DNA of 64,000 nt from Cupriavidus metallidurans CH34 (lineage in GTDB: Bacteria; Pseudomonadota; Gammaproteobacteria; Burkholderiales; Burkholderiaceae): positions 2,914,001 through 2,978,000 of the forward strand of contig NC_007973.1 in the NCBI RefSeq assembly GCF_000196015.1, written 5' to 3'. Below the pieces are notes generated by a model, which was not told the DNA's origin, did no database searches, and saw only the letters and a list, made by a program, of their open reading frames with translations. A program made the position numbers and the translations under genes. This document shows, piece after piece, positions 1 to 9,108 of this stretch (the first letter of the stretch is position 1; each line of letters starts with the position of its first letter).

Positions 1-1
1 G

Positions 2-409
2 GACTTCAAGGCGTATCAGGAACAGGTGGTCAAGAACGCCGCCGCACTGGCCGAAACGCTGATCGCCCGCGGTCTGCGCATCGTATCGGGCCGTACGGAA
101 AGCCACGTGATGCTGGTGGACCTGCGCGCCAAGAAGATCACCGGCAAGGAAGCCGAGAAGATCCTCGGCGACGCCCATATCACGGTGAACAAGAACGCGA
201 TCCCGAACGATCCGGAAAAGCCGTTCGTCACCTCGGGCATCCGCCTGGGCTCGCCGGCCATGACCACGCGCGGCTTCAAGGAAGAAGAAGCCCGCCAGGT
301 GGCCAACCTGATCGCCGACGTGCTGGACAACCCGCACGATGAGGCCAACATCGCCGCCGTGCGCGAACAGGTTGCCGCACTGACCCGTCGCTTCCCGGTC
401 TACGGCTGA
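2..409 (+). CDS. glyA: Serine hydroxymethyltransferase, C-terminal part (5' end outside window)
   Basis: The open frame enters from the left edge and codes for the last 135 residues of a PLP-dependent enzyme that interconverts serine and glycine and loads one-carbon units on tetrahydrofolate. The C-terminal domain signature [16 protein letters not shown] is present and the protein ends in RFPVYG. The catalytic lysine region lies outside the window. A strong hairpin follows the stop and nrdR comes next, the usual neighbour of glyA in Burkholderiales. Confidence 0.95.
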   Translation, partial: DFKAYQEQVVKNAAALAETLIARGLRIVSGRTESHVMLVDLRAKKITGKEAEKILGDAHITVNKNAIPNDPEKPFVTSGIRLGSPAMTTRGFKEEEARQVANLIADVLDNPHDEANIAAVREQVAALTRRFPVYG

Positions 410-443
410 TTCGCCAGTCGATCGCGTTATAGTTAGCGCACAC

Positions 444-480
444 GAACGGCGCTGCCACCTCTGAGGTGGCAGCGCCGTTT
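444..480 (+). terminator. Intrinsic terminator after glyA
   Basis: A near-perfect inverted repeat with arms of about 16 bases (core GGCGCTGCCACCT / AGGTGGCAGCGCC) and a three-base loop lies 35 bases after the glyA stop and ends in TTT. It separates glyA from nrdR. Confidence 0.8.
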
Positions 481-554
481 CAACAACCAGCACGACCGCA
501 ACAGAAATCGAAGATGCAAAATGCGGTCAGGCTCTTACTTTCAGGTGGTCAGGC

Positions 555-1022
555 ATGAAATGCCCCTTCTGCGGTCATTCCAGCACTCAGGTTCTTGACA
601 GCCGCGTCTCGGAAGATGGCGATACCGTGCGCCGCCGACGCCGCTGTGAAGCCTGCGACCGCCGCTTCACCACCTACGAGCGGATCGAGCTGTTCTTTCC
701 CGCCATCGTCAAGAAAAATGGCTCGCGCGTGGACTACGCGCGTGCCAAGCTCAAGGATTCGATGCGGCTGGCACTGCGCAAGCGGCCAGTTTCCGCCGAG
801 GCCATCGACGAAGCGATCACTCGCATCGAAGAAAAACTGCTGGCTCTGGGCGAGAAGGAGATCCCGAGCAGCCAGGTCGGCGAACTGGTCATGCGTGAGC
901 TTCGCAAGCTCGACAAGATCGCCTATATCCGCTTTGCCTCCGTGTATCGCAGCTTCGAGGACGTTTCCGAATTCCGGGAAATGCTCGACGAATTCTCGTC
1001 ATCTACCCCACGAAAGGGGTAA
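555..1022 (+). CDS. nrdR: Transcriptional repressor NrdR
   Basis: This 155-residue protein matches the full length of NrdR, the nucleotide-sensing repressor of ribonucleotide reductase genes. An N-terminal zinc ribbon has cysteine pairs at 3/6 and 31/34 (KCPFCG, RCEACD), followed by the basic FTTYER segment. An ATP-cone domain covers about residues 49-139. The start ATG has an AGGTGG-type ribosome site upstream. The next 277 bases to the pilin operon contain no gene that I can support. Confidence 0.96.
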   Translation: MKCPFCGHSSTQVLDSRVSEDGDTVRRRRRCEACDRRFTTYERIELFFPAIVKKNGSRVDYARAKLKDSMRLALRKRPVSAEAIDEAITRIEEKLLALGEKEIPSSQVGELVMRELRKLDKIAYIRFASVYRSFEDVSEFREMLDEFSSSTPRKG

Positions 1023-1299
1023 TAAGGACCGCAAAAAAGCTGGCTGATCACCACTTGCCGCTCTTGGCTAGAGACAGGCAAGCGAGCGCGCGTGCAAGTC
1101 CGCCTCATGGCGCGTGCGCAAACCCGGACCTCTAAAGCCCAACTTGCGTGATGCCACGCCCTTGGCGACTCTGGCACTCCCTCAGATGTTTCCGGGCTCG
1201 ACTCGGAAACACACTGACACCAATCCTCCACAGCCAGACACGTCCTGACACCATCCCCGCCGTTATCGTGGCCTTCCGTTCCAATCGAACCGATATGCC

Positions 1300-1689
1300 A
1301 TGGTTGCCCGCCTTCACCCCTGTTCCCCTTCATTGACTTCGTGCCGAGGTCACGTCCTGTTCGAAGCATTGCTGAGCCTGGCCTTCGTCGGCCTGGGCGC
1401 GATACCGCTGGGGATGCTCGGCACGGTCTCGCTGCGCTGGACCGGTGAACAGGAACGCCTGACCACCGCTCTGATGCGGGCCGCTGAACTGGCCGAAGCA
1501 AGTGCAATGGCATTGCAGCCACCCGGCAGCGACGCGCTCCCGATCCCACTTTGCAGATTGGCCGAGCAGAAAGAGCGTTGCGCGCCAGACAAACGCCTCG
1601 CGATCGCAACCATCGAGAGCCGTTCTCCGACGGATGCAGCCGGAGTCGCCACCATGCCTACCCGGCTGGCATTGTGGGTCGCGCCATGA
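1300..1689 (+). CDS. pilV: Type IV pilus minor pilin, PilV-like
   Basis: This is a 129-residue prepilin-like protein. After a 17-residue leader comes the processing site CRG followed by HVLFEALLSLAF, which keeps the glutamate at mature position +5 although it departs from the usual FTLIE. A hydrophobic helix follows and the C-terminal domain is small with few cysteines. The stop overlaps the start of the next gene as ATGA. It is the first gene of a minor pilin set probably needed to prime pilus assembly in the inner membrane. The PilV name rests on position and size more than on sequence. Confidence 0.75.
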   Translation: MVARLHPCSPSLTSCRGHVLFEALLSLAFVGLGAIPLGMLGTVSLRWTGEQERLTTALMRAAELAEASAMALQPPGSDALPIPLCRLAEQKERCAPDKRLAIATIESRSPTDAAGVATMPTRLALWVAP

Positions 1690-2546
1690 GGGCAAGATCG
1701 CAGCATCACGGCTTCACCTTGGTGGGCATGATGATCGGTGTCGCGCTTGGCGCGATTGCAATGCTCGCTGCGCTGACCATGTGGCAGGTCATGCGCGACG
1801 CCTATGCCAGTGTGGCAGACGGGATCGAGATCGAAGAGCGCGGCCAGCGCGCATTGGCCATCATCGCCCATGCGATCCGGCATGCGGGCTGGATTCCCGC
1901 GCATGTTGCACTGGAGCCCGCACACCCCGCCCCACAGGCGCCGCTTGAAGGCCGTGACGATTGTGGTGCGCCGTCGATCGACGACGGGATGGAATGTGGG
2001 CGACGCGGCGTCCGCGGCAGCGATGCACTGCTCGTGCGATTTTCCGGCAGCGGTCGCGCAACCGATCCAAGCCTGGCCGACGGCACGATGACTGACTGCA
2101 GTGGCTACGCGCTGCCCGCAAGAACAGTTGGCGACGGCATCGCACCGCCGGCACACCATGCCGCGACCAACGTCTTCTATATCGGCAAGGGTAGCGACGG
2201 CGTTCCCCAGTTGCTGTGCCGTTACCCGCGCCGCAGCGACAACCGCGCGCAGGCACACGCCTACACATCCGGCACCCTTGTGCGCGGCGTCGAGTCGATG
2301 CAATTGCGTTTCGGCATGGTCGATGAGGGCGATGGCCAAGGCGAGAGTGAGCGCGTCTCCGCTCTGCTTGACGCTCAAGACGTGGCGCGACAGCGACAAC
2401 TCGCCTGGCATCACGTGCGAGCGGTACAGGTCACGCTCGTCGTCCAGGGACAGCGCCCGACTGTCAGTCGCGCGCCGAGACAACGAACCCTCACCACGAC
2501 TGTTCGTCTACGCAATCCGTCTCGATGCCGGGAAGCCCTATGCTGA
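1686..2546 (+). CDS. pilW: Type IV pilus assembly protein PilW
   Basis: This is a 286-residue minor pilin. The ATG at 1686 is chosen because it overlaps the pilV stop and puts the processing site HHG-FTLVGMM at the N-terminus. An upstream in-frame extension would bury that site. The +5 position is glycine instead of glutamate. The hydrophobic helix covers about residues 10-36, and a long periplasmic domain with several cysteines follows, as in PilW proteins. The gene is translationally coupled on both sides. Confidence 0.85.
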   Translation: MRARSQHHGFTLVGMMIGVALGAIAMLAALTMWQVMRDAYASVADGIEIEERGQRALAIIAHAIRHAGWIPAHVALEPAHPAPQAPLEGRDDCGAPSIDDGMECGRRGVRGSDALLVRFSGSGRATDPSLADGTMTDCSGYALPARTVGDGIAPPAHHAATNVFYIGKGSDGVPQLLCRYPRRSDNRAQAHAYTSGTLVRGVESMQLRFGMVDEGDGQGESERVSALLDAQDVARQRQLAWHHVRAVQVTLVVQGQRPTVSRAPRQRTLTTTVRLRNPSRCREALC

Positions 2547-3100
2547 ACCTCCGCGCACATTCCGGTGCGGCGCTGCTGGCGTTCCTCTCCACCCTGCTGC
2601 TGATGATGGCTAGCATCGGCGCCGCCGCCGCGCACCTGCTGTTTGCCGGGCGAAGCATGACGAGCCAGTGGCTGGACCGCGAGATTGCATTCCGCGCGGC
2701 CGAGGTGGCGCTACTCGACGCGGAAGCGGATCTCATCGCCGCCATCGCGGAGGTCGGCGGCGAGCGACTGGCGTCATGGCCAACGCCCGGAACGTGTGGG
2801 ACGGGAGCACAACGCGGACTGTGCATGGCCGATGGCGACATGACGGCATGGATGCCTTGGCTCGAGGGCAATTTGCCGGCAGATCTCGGCATCGATGCCG
2901 GTACGTTCACGGGTATCACCATGCCAATCCTGCCCGCCGATGTCATCGGAGCGACTACGGCACCTCGTTACGTGATCGAACCCCTTGAGGATCGAACTGG
3001 CCTGACAGCCGACGCCTGGCCGCGCTTTCGCATCACGGCGTTGGGCTTTGGGCGCGACACCGGCGTCCGAGCACTGCTCCAGACGGAGTTCCAGCCGTGA
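2540..3100 (+). CDS. pilX: Type IV pilus assembly protein PilX-like
   Basis: This is a 186-residue protein starting MLNLRAHSG followed by a hydrophobic AALLAFLSTLLLMMA segment, the N-terminal layout of PilX minor pilins, which commonly lack the +5 glutamate. The ATG at 2540 is preferred over one 15 bases upstream because GGAAG lies five bases before it and it overlaps the pilW stop. In sister systems PilX works with PilV, PilW and PilY1 at the pilus tip. Confidence 0.8.
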   Translation: MLNLRAHSGAALLAFLSTLLLMMASIGAAAAHLLFAGRSMTSQWLDREIAFRAAEVALLDAEADLIAAIAEVGGERLASWPTPGTCGTGAQRGLCMADGDMTAWMPWLEGNLPADLGIDAGTFTGITMPILPADVIGATTAPRYVIEPLEDRTGLTADAWPRFRITALGFGRDTGVRALLQTEFQP

Positions 3101-4914
3101 TGCACCATCGCACATGCTTCGGCGGCATCGTCATCCTGGTACTTTGGCTGAGCATGACCGCCCCCAGCCATGGCTCCACGACCGGTCAGCTTCCGCTCAG
3201 CTATCGCATCTCGGCAGGCAGTTTTCCATGGACCGGCCGGCTCCATGCAGTCGTCTTCCGCACCGCGCGCATCCACACTTCCACCGTGCTCACGAAATGG
3301 GAGGCGGGCGCCGAGCTCGACTGGCGCGATACCGCTTCGCGCAGGCTATACCTCGGTGGCGATCACCTTGTGCCACTCCATTGGCACACCATTGACGCCG
3401 ACGCCCAGGCAGTACTTCGCACCCCCGAGCCCAGTGGCAATGGCACGAGGCGACTTGCATGGTTGCGAGGCGACAGGACGGACGCCACACTTCGCCCGCG
3501 CGACACGCGATTGGCCAGCGGCGCCGGCGCCCGCGTGCGCGTTGTGGCAGCCCCAGCCTGGCTGCCGATGCAACCGGGACACGCCCAATTTCGCCTGCGT
3601 CACGCAAGCCGCCCGGTCACCGTCTGGATCGGTACGCGCGACGGCATCGTGCATGGCTTCGATGCCGTGACCGGCAAGGAGCTTGCAGGATTCCTCCCGC
3701 GCGCCGCGCTAGCTGGTTCCGCCGCCCTCACCGTACCGGGTGGCGCCATGCCCGTGGCGCCTTGCCCGCGCCCGGACAGCATCGACGCGGATCCATCCGG
3801 AGTCTGGCGGACGCTGTTGTTGTGCGGCATCCCGTCGACGGACAGGCAGCCGGCCGCCGTGTTCGCCCTGGATGTCTCGTCACCGGAAAGCGAAGCGCCG
3901 ATCCGGCTGCTCTGGGAGATTCCTGCTTCCGAGACGTTGCCATTGACAGGCCAGGGCCCGATACGCGCACTCATGTGGATCGAACACGGCGCACGTCGCT
4001 GGGCCGCGCTGACCATTGTCACCGCGGCGCCGGAAGCCAGCTCACCTGCCGGGATTGCCTTGCTGCCGCTTGACCGGCCCATCGTGAATGGACTCCCATC
4101 CGGCACAGTGCCAAGGCTATATCTGCCCTCGACCGGATGCGGTGCCGACACCACCGGGACCCGGCTGCTCGCAGCCAGCGTACTTGCCAACGCAAGTGGC
4201 CACGCTCGTGCCGCCTACGTCGTCGACGACACGGGCAGACTTTGGCGATTCGGACTCGATCACCTTGGCGCGACGCAGCAGGCGGAGTCAGCACGATGCC
4301 TGCATCGTCAGCGCGGAAGTGCCACCGCCGAGGCACCAATCGTCATGCATCCGTCCAGCGGACCGCTCGTCATCTACGCGGGCGGTGGCGAGCTTTCCGC
4401 AATTCCCGATGGGCGCGGTCCGCGCGGCACCCCCTCGCGGATCGACGCCAGCGTGTCAGGCGATGGCGTGATCTTCCGAACGGGCCAGCCCCAATTGGAC
4501 ACCGGCGCGAATGGCTGGACTCTTGCACTCCCCCATCCTGGGGAATCGATCACGACGCTGGACGACGTTGGCCCTGCGCATCTGAGCTTCACCACGCTAA
4601 CACCCGACGGGCGCACTCGCAGCTACCTGATCGAAGCGGCCAGCGGAGAGTCGGTCATGCAAACGGCCCCGGACGGCACGCTCGTGCGCGCCGTAACCGG
4701 TGTGCCGTTCGATGACCGGTTCGGCACACCAATCGCCGTGGCATCGCCAACCTCGAACGGCGGGCCGGTCGTGCCCGGCAGCTCGACCTTCGACACATTC
4801 GAACTCGGCATCTGGCAGGTCGACGGCAACACCGCGCATCTCGCGCAGAACACGCACTATCGGCGCCGGCGCGGACGCCTTGGCTGGCGCGAACTGATCC
4901 GGACCGAGCCATGA
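3100..4914 (+). CDS. pilY1: PilY1-like pilus tip/biogenesis protein, short form
   Basis: This 604-residue protein has an N-terminal signal peptide (hydrophobic stretch at about 8-22). The sequence VTVWIGTRDGIVHGFDAVTG is typical of the C-terminal beta-propeller of PilY1. PilY1 proteins usually exceed 1000 residues and carry an N-terminal von Willebrand A region. That region is missing here, so only the propeller-like part is encoded. The start ATG overlaps the pilX stop (TGATG) and the stop overlaps the next start (ATGA), so the short form is native to the operon and not a broken 5' end. Confidence 0.8.
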   Translation: MHHRTCFGGIVILVLWLSMTAPSHGSTTGQLPLSYRISAGSFPWTGRLHAVVFRTARIHTSTVLTKWEAGAELDWRDTASRRLYLGGDHLVPLHWHTIDADAQAVLRTPEPSGNGTRRLAWLRGDRTDATLRPRDTRLASGAGARVRVVAAPAWLPMQPGHAQFRLRHASRPVTVWIGTRDGIVHGFDAVTGKELAGFLPRAALAGSAALTVPGGAMPVAPCPRPDSIDADPSGVWRTLLLCGIPSTDRQPAAVFALDVSSPESEAPIRLLWEIPASETLPLTGQGPIRALMWIEHGARRWAALTIVTAAPEASSPAGIALLPLDRPIVNGLPSGTVPRLYLPSTGCGADTTGTRLLAASVLANASGHARAAYVVDDTGRLWRFGLDHLGATQQAESARCLHRQRGSATAEAPIVMHPSSGPLVIYAGGGELSAIPDGRGPRGTPSRIDASVSGDGVIFRTGQPQLDTGANGWTLALPHPGESITTLDDVGPAHLSFTTLTPDGRTRSYLIEAASGESVMQTAPDGTLVRAVTGVPFDDRFGTPIAVASPTSNGGPVVPGSSTFDTFELGIWQVDGNTAHLAQNTHYRRRRGRLGWRELIRTEP

Positions 4915-5387
4915 ACCTCGCTCAACTCGCTCACCCTAGAAGCATCAGTGGCCGCCAAACCGGCTTCAGTCTTGCCGAACTACTGGTGACCCTGCTGATC
5001 GCCGCAATCCTGTCGATGCTGGCGATGCCCGCATGGCGGCATCATCTGGAACGCGCGTGGCGCGTACAGGCACGGGCCGAGCTGGTTTCCGCGATGCTCG
5101 CACTCGAGCGGCACGCCCTGCTCACCACCTCGTTCGCCAGCACACCGGGCGCGGCGACACCAGCCGGCCAGTGGCCGCGTCCCGTACCGCCCCCACCAGC
5201 CCGCACGCGCCACTGGCTGACTGCCACAAGCTGTGCCGGACTCGATCTGTCGCGTTGTGTGGAGATACGCGCCACGCCAGTGCATGTGGACAAAGCGTGT
5301 GGCACGCTGGTCCTGCGCAGCAATGGCGAGTGGCTCTCCATGCCCACGGCGGACGCCGCCGCCATTCCGTTGCCTTGGGAGTGCTGA
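4911..5387 (+). CDS. pilE: Type IV pilin-like protein, PilE/minor pilin
   Basis: This 158-residue prepilin has the class-a cleavage site QTG-FSLAELLVTLLIA with glutamate at +5. A hydrophobic helix and a C-terminal domain with a cysteine pair near the end follow, as in PilE-type minor pilins. It overlaps pilY1 by four bases and is followed after one base by the next prepilin gene. Confidence 0.8.
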   Translation: MNLAQLAHPRSISGRQTGFSLAELLVTLLIAAILSMLAMPAWRHHLERAWRVQARAELVSAMLALERHALLTTSFASTPGAATPAGQWPRPVPPPPARTRHWLTATSCAGLDLSRCVEIRATPVHVDKACGTLVLRSNGEWLSMPTADAAAIPLPWEC

Positions 5388-5388
5388 C

Positions 5389-5913
5389 ATGCGAACCACA
5401 GGCCACGCGTCCCGAAACGCCAAACGCGGCGCCACCTTGCCCGAACTGCTGATCTCGTTGGCCATCAGCGCGATCCTGGCCATCGCCGCGTGGCCGGTGC
5501 TTCGCAACCTGACTGCGGAGCAGACGGTGGCCCATGCCGCGGACCGGCTGGCCGCGTCACTGGCGCTGGCACGCACAATCGCGGCCAGTCGCCGCGTTGA
5601 AGTGCGTATCGGCCCCCTGGCAGGCGCCCACACGCTGGATGGCGGCTGGCAGTTGGACAGTGACATGGAGCCTTCGCTCGCGGTCGTCAGAGCCAGCGAC
5701 CCGTGCCTGCGGATCACGCTCCGCAGCACGGCGGGCCCTGCCGGCGCACAAAGCCTGCGCTTGACACCTGTGGGATACTCACGGTCTGAGCAAGGCGGCT
5801 TTCTGGCCGCCACGTTCCAGTTGCGCTGCCACCGCGCGCAGCGACAGGTCCGGCTCGGTGCCCAGGGGCGCATCCGGATCTGCCGGCCCGGCATCGATGT
5901 CGATTGCGACTGA
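5389..5913 (+). CDS. fimT: Pseudopilin GspH/FimT family protein
   Basis: This 174-residue protein has the processing site KRG-ATLPELLISLAIS. The helix is followed by a region with LARTIAASRRVEVRIG, which resembles the GspH/FimT domain. The ATG at 5389 is used because it directly follows the previous stop. An earlier in-frame start would lie inside pilE. It is the last gene of the minor pilin operon and ends 44 bases before ribD. Confidence 0.82.
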   Translation: MRTTGHASRNAKRGATLPELLISLAISAILAIAAWPVLRNLTAEQTVAHAADRLAASLALARTIAASRRVEVRIGPLAGAHTLDGGWQLDSDMEPSLAVVRASDPCLRITLRSTAGPAGAQSLRLTPVGYSRSEQGGFLAATFQLRCHRAQRQVRLGAQGRIRICRPGIDVDCD

Positions 5914-5957
5914 CCGGACCGGATTCCCGACAAACCCTTTGGCCAGAATCCCACGCC

Positions 5958-7079
5958 ATGTTTTCCGCCGCTGACTACACCGCCATGGAACAGGCCCTCG
6001 CGCTCGCCGCGCGTGGCATGTTCACCACCACGCCGAACCCTCGTGTCGGCTGCGTGCTGATGAAGGACGGGGTGGTCATCGGGGAAGGTTACACGCAACC
6101 GGCCGGCCAGGATCATGCCGAGATCCAGGCCATGAAGGATGCGATCTCGCGCGGCCATGATCCCGCTGGCGCCACCGCCTACGTCACGCTGGAACCGTGC
6201 AGCCACTTCGGCCGCACGCCACCATGTGCCGACGCGCTGGTACGCGCTGGTATCGCGCGCGTGGTGGCTGCCATGGAAGATCCGAATCCCACCGTATCCG
6301 GCCGTGGCCTGCAGCGCTTGCGCGACGCGGGCATCGACGTCCGCTGCGGGCTGCTGGAAAAGGAAGCGCGGGATCTCAATATCGGCTTTATCTCGCGCAT
6401 GACGCGCGGACTTCCCTGGGTGCGCGTCAAGGTAGCTGCATCCCTCGACGGCGGCACTGCGCTGCACGATGGTACGAGCCAGTGGATCACCGGCCAGCCC
6501 GCACGCGACGACGGGCACGCCTGGCGCGCCCGGGCCTGCGCCATCCTGACCGGTATCGGCACCGTCCGCGATGACAATCCGGCACTGACCGTGCGTGCCA
6601 TCCCGACGCCGCGGCAGCCGCAGCGCGTGCTTGTCGACTCACGGCTTGAAGTGCCGCTCGACGCGCAGATCCTCAACCGCGATACCGGCGACTTCGCCAA
6701 ACCCGTGCTGGTCTTCTGTGCCATCGAAGACAAGGCCCGCCAGCGCGCGCTCGAGGCACGTGGCGTCGAAGTCGTGGTACTGCCCAATCCGCATGGCAAG
6801 GTGGAACTGCGCCGCATGCTGGAAGAACTCGCGCGGCGAGGCATCAACGAACTCCACGTGGAAGCGGGTTTCAAGCTCAACGGCTCACTGATCCGCGAAG
6901 GCTGCGCGGACGAACTGCTGGTCTACCTGGCGCCGAAGCTGCTTGGCGACGCGCAGGGCATGTTCAACCTGCCGCCGCTGTCGAAGCTTGAGGACGCGAC
7001 CGAATTCCGCTGGCACGAAGTGCGCCAGATTGGCGACGATTTGCGCCTGATCGCGCGCCGCGCCGACACCCAACACTGA
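5958..7079 (+). CDS. ribD: Bifunctional riboflavin biosynthesis deaminase/reductase RibD
   Basis: This 373-residue enzyme performs deamination and side-chain reduction in riboflavin synthesis. The N-terminal deaminase has TPNPRVG, the zinc-site HAE at 53-55 and PCSHFGRTPPC at 80-90. The reductase domain starts near residue 150 (VRVKVAASLDG). The ATG at 5958 gives the usual RibD N-terminus. The gene lies 27 bases upstream of ribE. No FMN riboswitch pattern is visible in front of it. Confidence 0.96.
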   Translation: MFSAADYTAMEQALALAARGMFTTTPNPRVGCVLMKDGVVIGEGYTQPAGQDHAEIQAMKDAISRGHDPAGATAYVTLEPCSHFGRTPPCADALVRAGIARVVAAMEDPNPTVSGRGLQRLRDAGIDVRCGLLEKEARDLNIGFISRMTRGLPWVRVKVAASLDGGTALHDGTSQWITGQPARDDGHAWRARACAILTGIGTVRDDNPALTVRAIPTPRQPQRVLVDSRLEVPLDAQILNRDTGDFAKPVLVFCAIEDKARQRALEARGVEVVVLPNPHGKVELRRMLEELARRGINELHVEAGFKLNGSLIREGCADELLVYLAPKLLGDAQGMFNLPPLSKLEDATEFRWHEVRQIGDDLRLIARRADTQH

Positions 7080-7106
7080 ACGAACACACACATCGAAGAG
7101 GCAAGC

Positions 7107-7739
7107 ATGTTTACTGGCATCGTGGCGGCGGTTGGCCGCATCGAATCCGTCTCCCCGCTCGGTGACGTCAACGCAGGCGTGCGCCTGCGCGTGGCGGCCG
7201 GCGATCTCGACCTGTCCGACGTCGGCATCGGCGACAGTATCGCCATCCAGGGCGCGTGCATGACCGTGGTAACGCTGGGCGCGGGCCAATTCGACGTCGA
7301 CGTCTCACGCGAATCGCTCGACAAGACCGTCGGCCTCGACCAGCCAGGCCGCGTCAATCTGGAAAAGGCGCTGCGTCTGGCCGACCGCCTGGGCGGGCAC
7401 CTGGTGTCGGGTCATGTGGACGGACTTGGCGAGGTCGTTCGCTTTGCACCGGTGGGCGAATCGCATGAGCTCCGTATCCGCGCGCCGCGCGAGCTGGGCC
7501 GCTATCTGGCCTACAAGGGATCGGTGGTGGTCAACGGCGTGTCGCTGACCGTCAACAACGTCAGCGATGAAGCCGACGGCTGCGTGTTCTCGATCAACCT
7601 GATTCCGCATACCGTGGAAGTCACCACGCTCAACGAGCTGGCACCGGGCAAGCGCGTGAACCTCGAGATCGACCTGATCGCGCGGTACGTGGAACGAATG
7701 CTGTCGGCATCCGCCGACGCGGGACAACCGCTGGTCTGA
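7107..7739 (+). CDS. ribE: Riboflavin synthase alpha chain
   Basis: This 210-residue protein starts MFTGIVAAVG and carries two lumazine-binding repeats, the second from about residue 98 (HLVSGHVDGLGEV). It dismutates two 6,7-dimethyl-8-ribityllumazine molecules into riboflavin, completing the step that follows RibH. It is called ribC in some nomenclatures. It is probably cotranscribed with ribD, and two hairpins follow the stop. Confidence 0.96.
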   Translation: MFTGIVAAVGRIESVSPLGDVNAGVRLRVAAGDLDLSDVGIGDSIAIQGACMTVVTLGAGQFDVDVSRESLDKTVGLDQPGRVNLEKALRLADRLGGHLVSGHVDGLGEVVRFAPVGESHELRIRAPRELGRYLAYKGSVVVNGVSLTVNNVSDEADGCVFSINLIPHTVEVTTLNELAPGKRVNLEIDLIARYVERMLSASADAGQPLV

Positions 7740-7747
7740 CAATCGAT

Positions 7748-7769
7748 GGCGCCGGTAGCTGCCGGCGCC
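7748..7769 (+). terminator. GC-rich hairpin after ribE
   Basis: GGCGCCGG and CCGGCGCC form an eight-base stem around a six-base loop nine bases after the ribE stop. No T run follows, so termination here is only probable. Confidence 0.45.
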
Positions 7770-7808
7770 TCCTCCCGGCGCGCACCCGACGTCCACCGGC
7801 GCAATACA

Positions 7809-7845
7809 GAACGGCCACTGGCAATTCGATTGCCAGTGGCCGTTC
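7809..7845. terminator. Bidirectional terminator hairpin between ribE and the YjfB-like gene
   Basis: A perfect 16-base inverted repeat (GAACGGCCACTGGCAA and its complement) with a five-base loop sits between two convergent genes. The arms end in TT/AA only, so it is a strong stem with a poor T tract. Confidence 0.65.
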
Positions 7846-7868
7846 GCTCTTGCTGCGCTGCGTAAGGC

Positions 7869-8060
7869 TCAGACCTTGATGTCGATGTTCTGACCCAGAT
7901 GCGGCGGATTGCTGCCGGCCGATCCAACACCGGGCATGGATTGCAGCAGTTGGGCCACGCCCTGCGACTGCAGGTCGAGCGTCTTGCGTAGCATCGTGAG
8001 GCCTACGGGATCACTACCTGGGTCTGAGGCGTTCAGCGAACTGACGATGGAATTGATCAT
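7869..8060 (-). CDS. YjfB family small protein
   Basis: This 63-residue soluble protein has the layout of the YjfB family (named putative motility protein): a short helical N-terminus, a central LRKTLDLQSQGVAQLLQSMP-type helix and the C-terminal signature HLGQNIDIKV. Its function is not established and the motility label is historical. It faces ribE across a hairpin and is read in the same direction as the hydrolase gene upstream. Confidence 0.75.
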   Translation of the reverse strand: MINSIVSSLNASDPGSDPVGLTMLRKTLDLQSQGVAQLLQSMPGVGSAGSNPPHLGQNIDIKV

Positions 8061-8203
8061 TGGGTTCTGCCTGATTCAAGTTTGACAAGTGCGGCACGGC
8101 AGGCGCGAACACTTGCGCCATTCAGCCGCATCCATGTTTTCGGCAGAATTCCGGCATGACTTGAGCGGGGATCTATGAGCGCGGGTCATTGAGCGCGGGT
8201 CTT

Positions 8204-9052
8204 TTACTCGTCGCCCTTCTCGCCCACCGTCTCCGCAGCCTTGCGCGTGGCAATCCAGTCGCCAATCGCCCGCATGACCACCTGTTCGCGTCCCACGAAG
8301 CCATGCTGGGAGAACGCCTCGCAAGGCTCTCCACGCGCGCCCTTCGACCCCAGCACCGTGATCAATGGAATGTTTCCACGCCGGGCCACGATACTCCGGT
8401 ACTGCGTCAGCGGACACGGGTCATCTTGATGGTGGACAAACAGCTGATCGACATGCGTCGCCGTCCAGTCGAAGTTCCACATCGGCAGGCCGTGCGCATT
8501 GCGATTGCGGCCTGCGCGTGGGTCAGTAATAGTGGACGTGTGCACCGCGCCGTCGATGCGGCCGTCGAGCTTGCGCGCCAGGAAGGCGCTCGACACGGTG
8601 CCATAGCTCGTGCCGATCAGGTAGACCTTGCCAATGCCAAGGTCCGCCTTGAGCTTGTCGATCGCCGCGCCAACGTCGACTGCATACTGGTCCGACGTCC
8701 GGTAGTCGTCATCGCAGTTGCTCCAGCGGTCCTTCGGGCAGTCGACCATCACCGTCATCACCTGATCGCTCACCAGATGCCGGCGCGCGCGCACCAAGAA
8801 GTTGCCGCGAAGCTGATAGACCGGCGCCCCGTTCTGGACTTCGACCCGCAATACGCCGGGATAGCCCGGAAACAGCAGCGCCGCCGTCGAAGGACTGGAA
8901 CCGGGCTTCTTGCTGACCACCAGACTCAGTTCTGTGCCGCGCGGCAGGCTTACCGTCGTGACGCTCTCCTCGAGCACGGGTTCCTGCGCCATCGTGCGAG
9001 GACTCAGGAAGACACCCAGACACAGCGCGACGATCGTCATTACGTATCTCAT
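8204..9052 (-). CDS. Secreted alpha/beta-hydrolase
   Basis: This 282-residue protein has a clear signal peptide ending MAQ (about residue 22). An alpha/beta-hydrolase fold is suggested by LLFPGYPG and the nucleophile elbow GTSYGTVS with a central serine. A conserved-looking DPC/HG segment near the C-terminus could supply acid and histidine. The substrate is unknown. It lies 56 bases downstream of the CoA-transferase gene on the same strand and could share its transcript. Just after its stop, TGAGCGCGGGTC occurs twice in tandem. Confidence 0.7.
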   Translation of the reverse strand: MRYVMTIVALCLGVFLSPRTMAQEPVLEESVTTVSLPRGTELSLVVSKKPGSSPSTAALLFPGYPGVLRVEVQNGAPVYQLRGNFLVRARRHLVSDQVMTVMVDCPKDRWSNCDDDYRTSDQYAVDVGAAIDKLKADLGIGKVYLIGTSYGTVSSAFLARKLDGRIDGAVHTSTITDPRAGRNRNAHGLPMWNFDWTATHVDQLFVHHQDDPCPLTQYRSIVARRGNIPLITVLGSKGARGEPCEAFSQHGFVGREQVVMRAIGDWIATRKAAETVGEKGDE

Positions 9053-9108
9053 GTTCTCCCCCCTCTCCGCTCAGTGCGCTCGATGCGCTCGGTGCGCATT
9101 CGCTCCGG

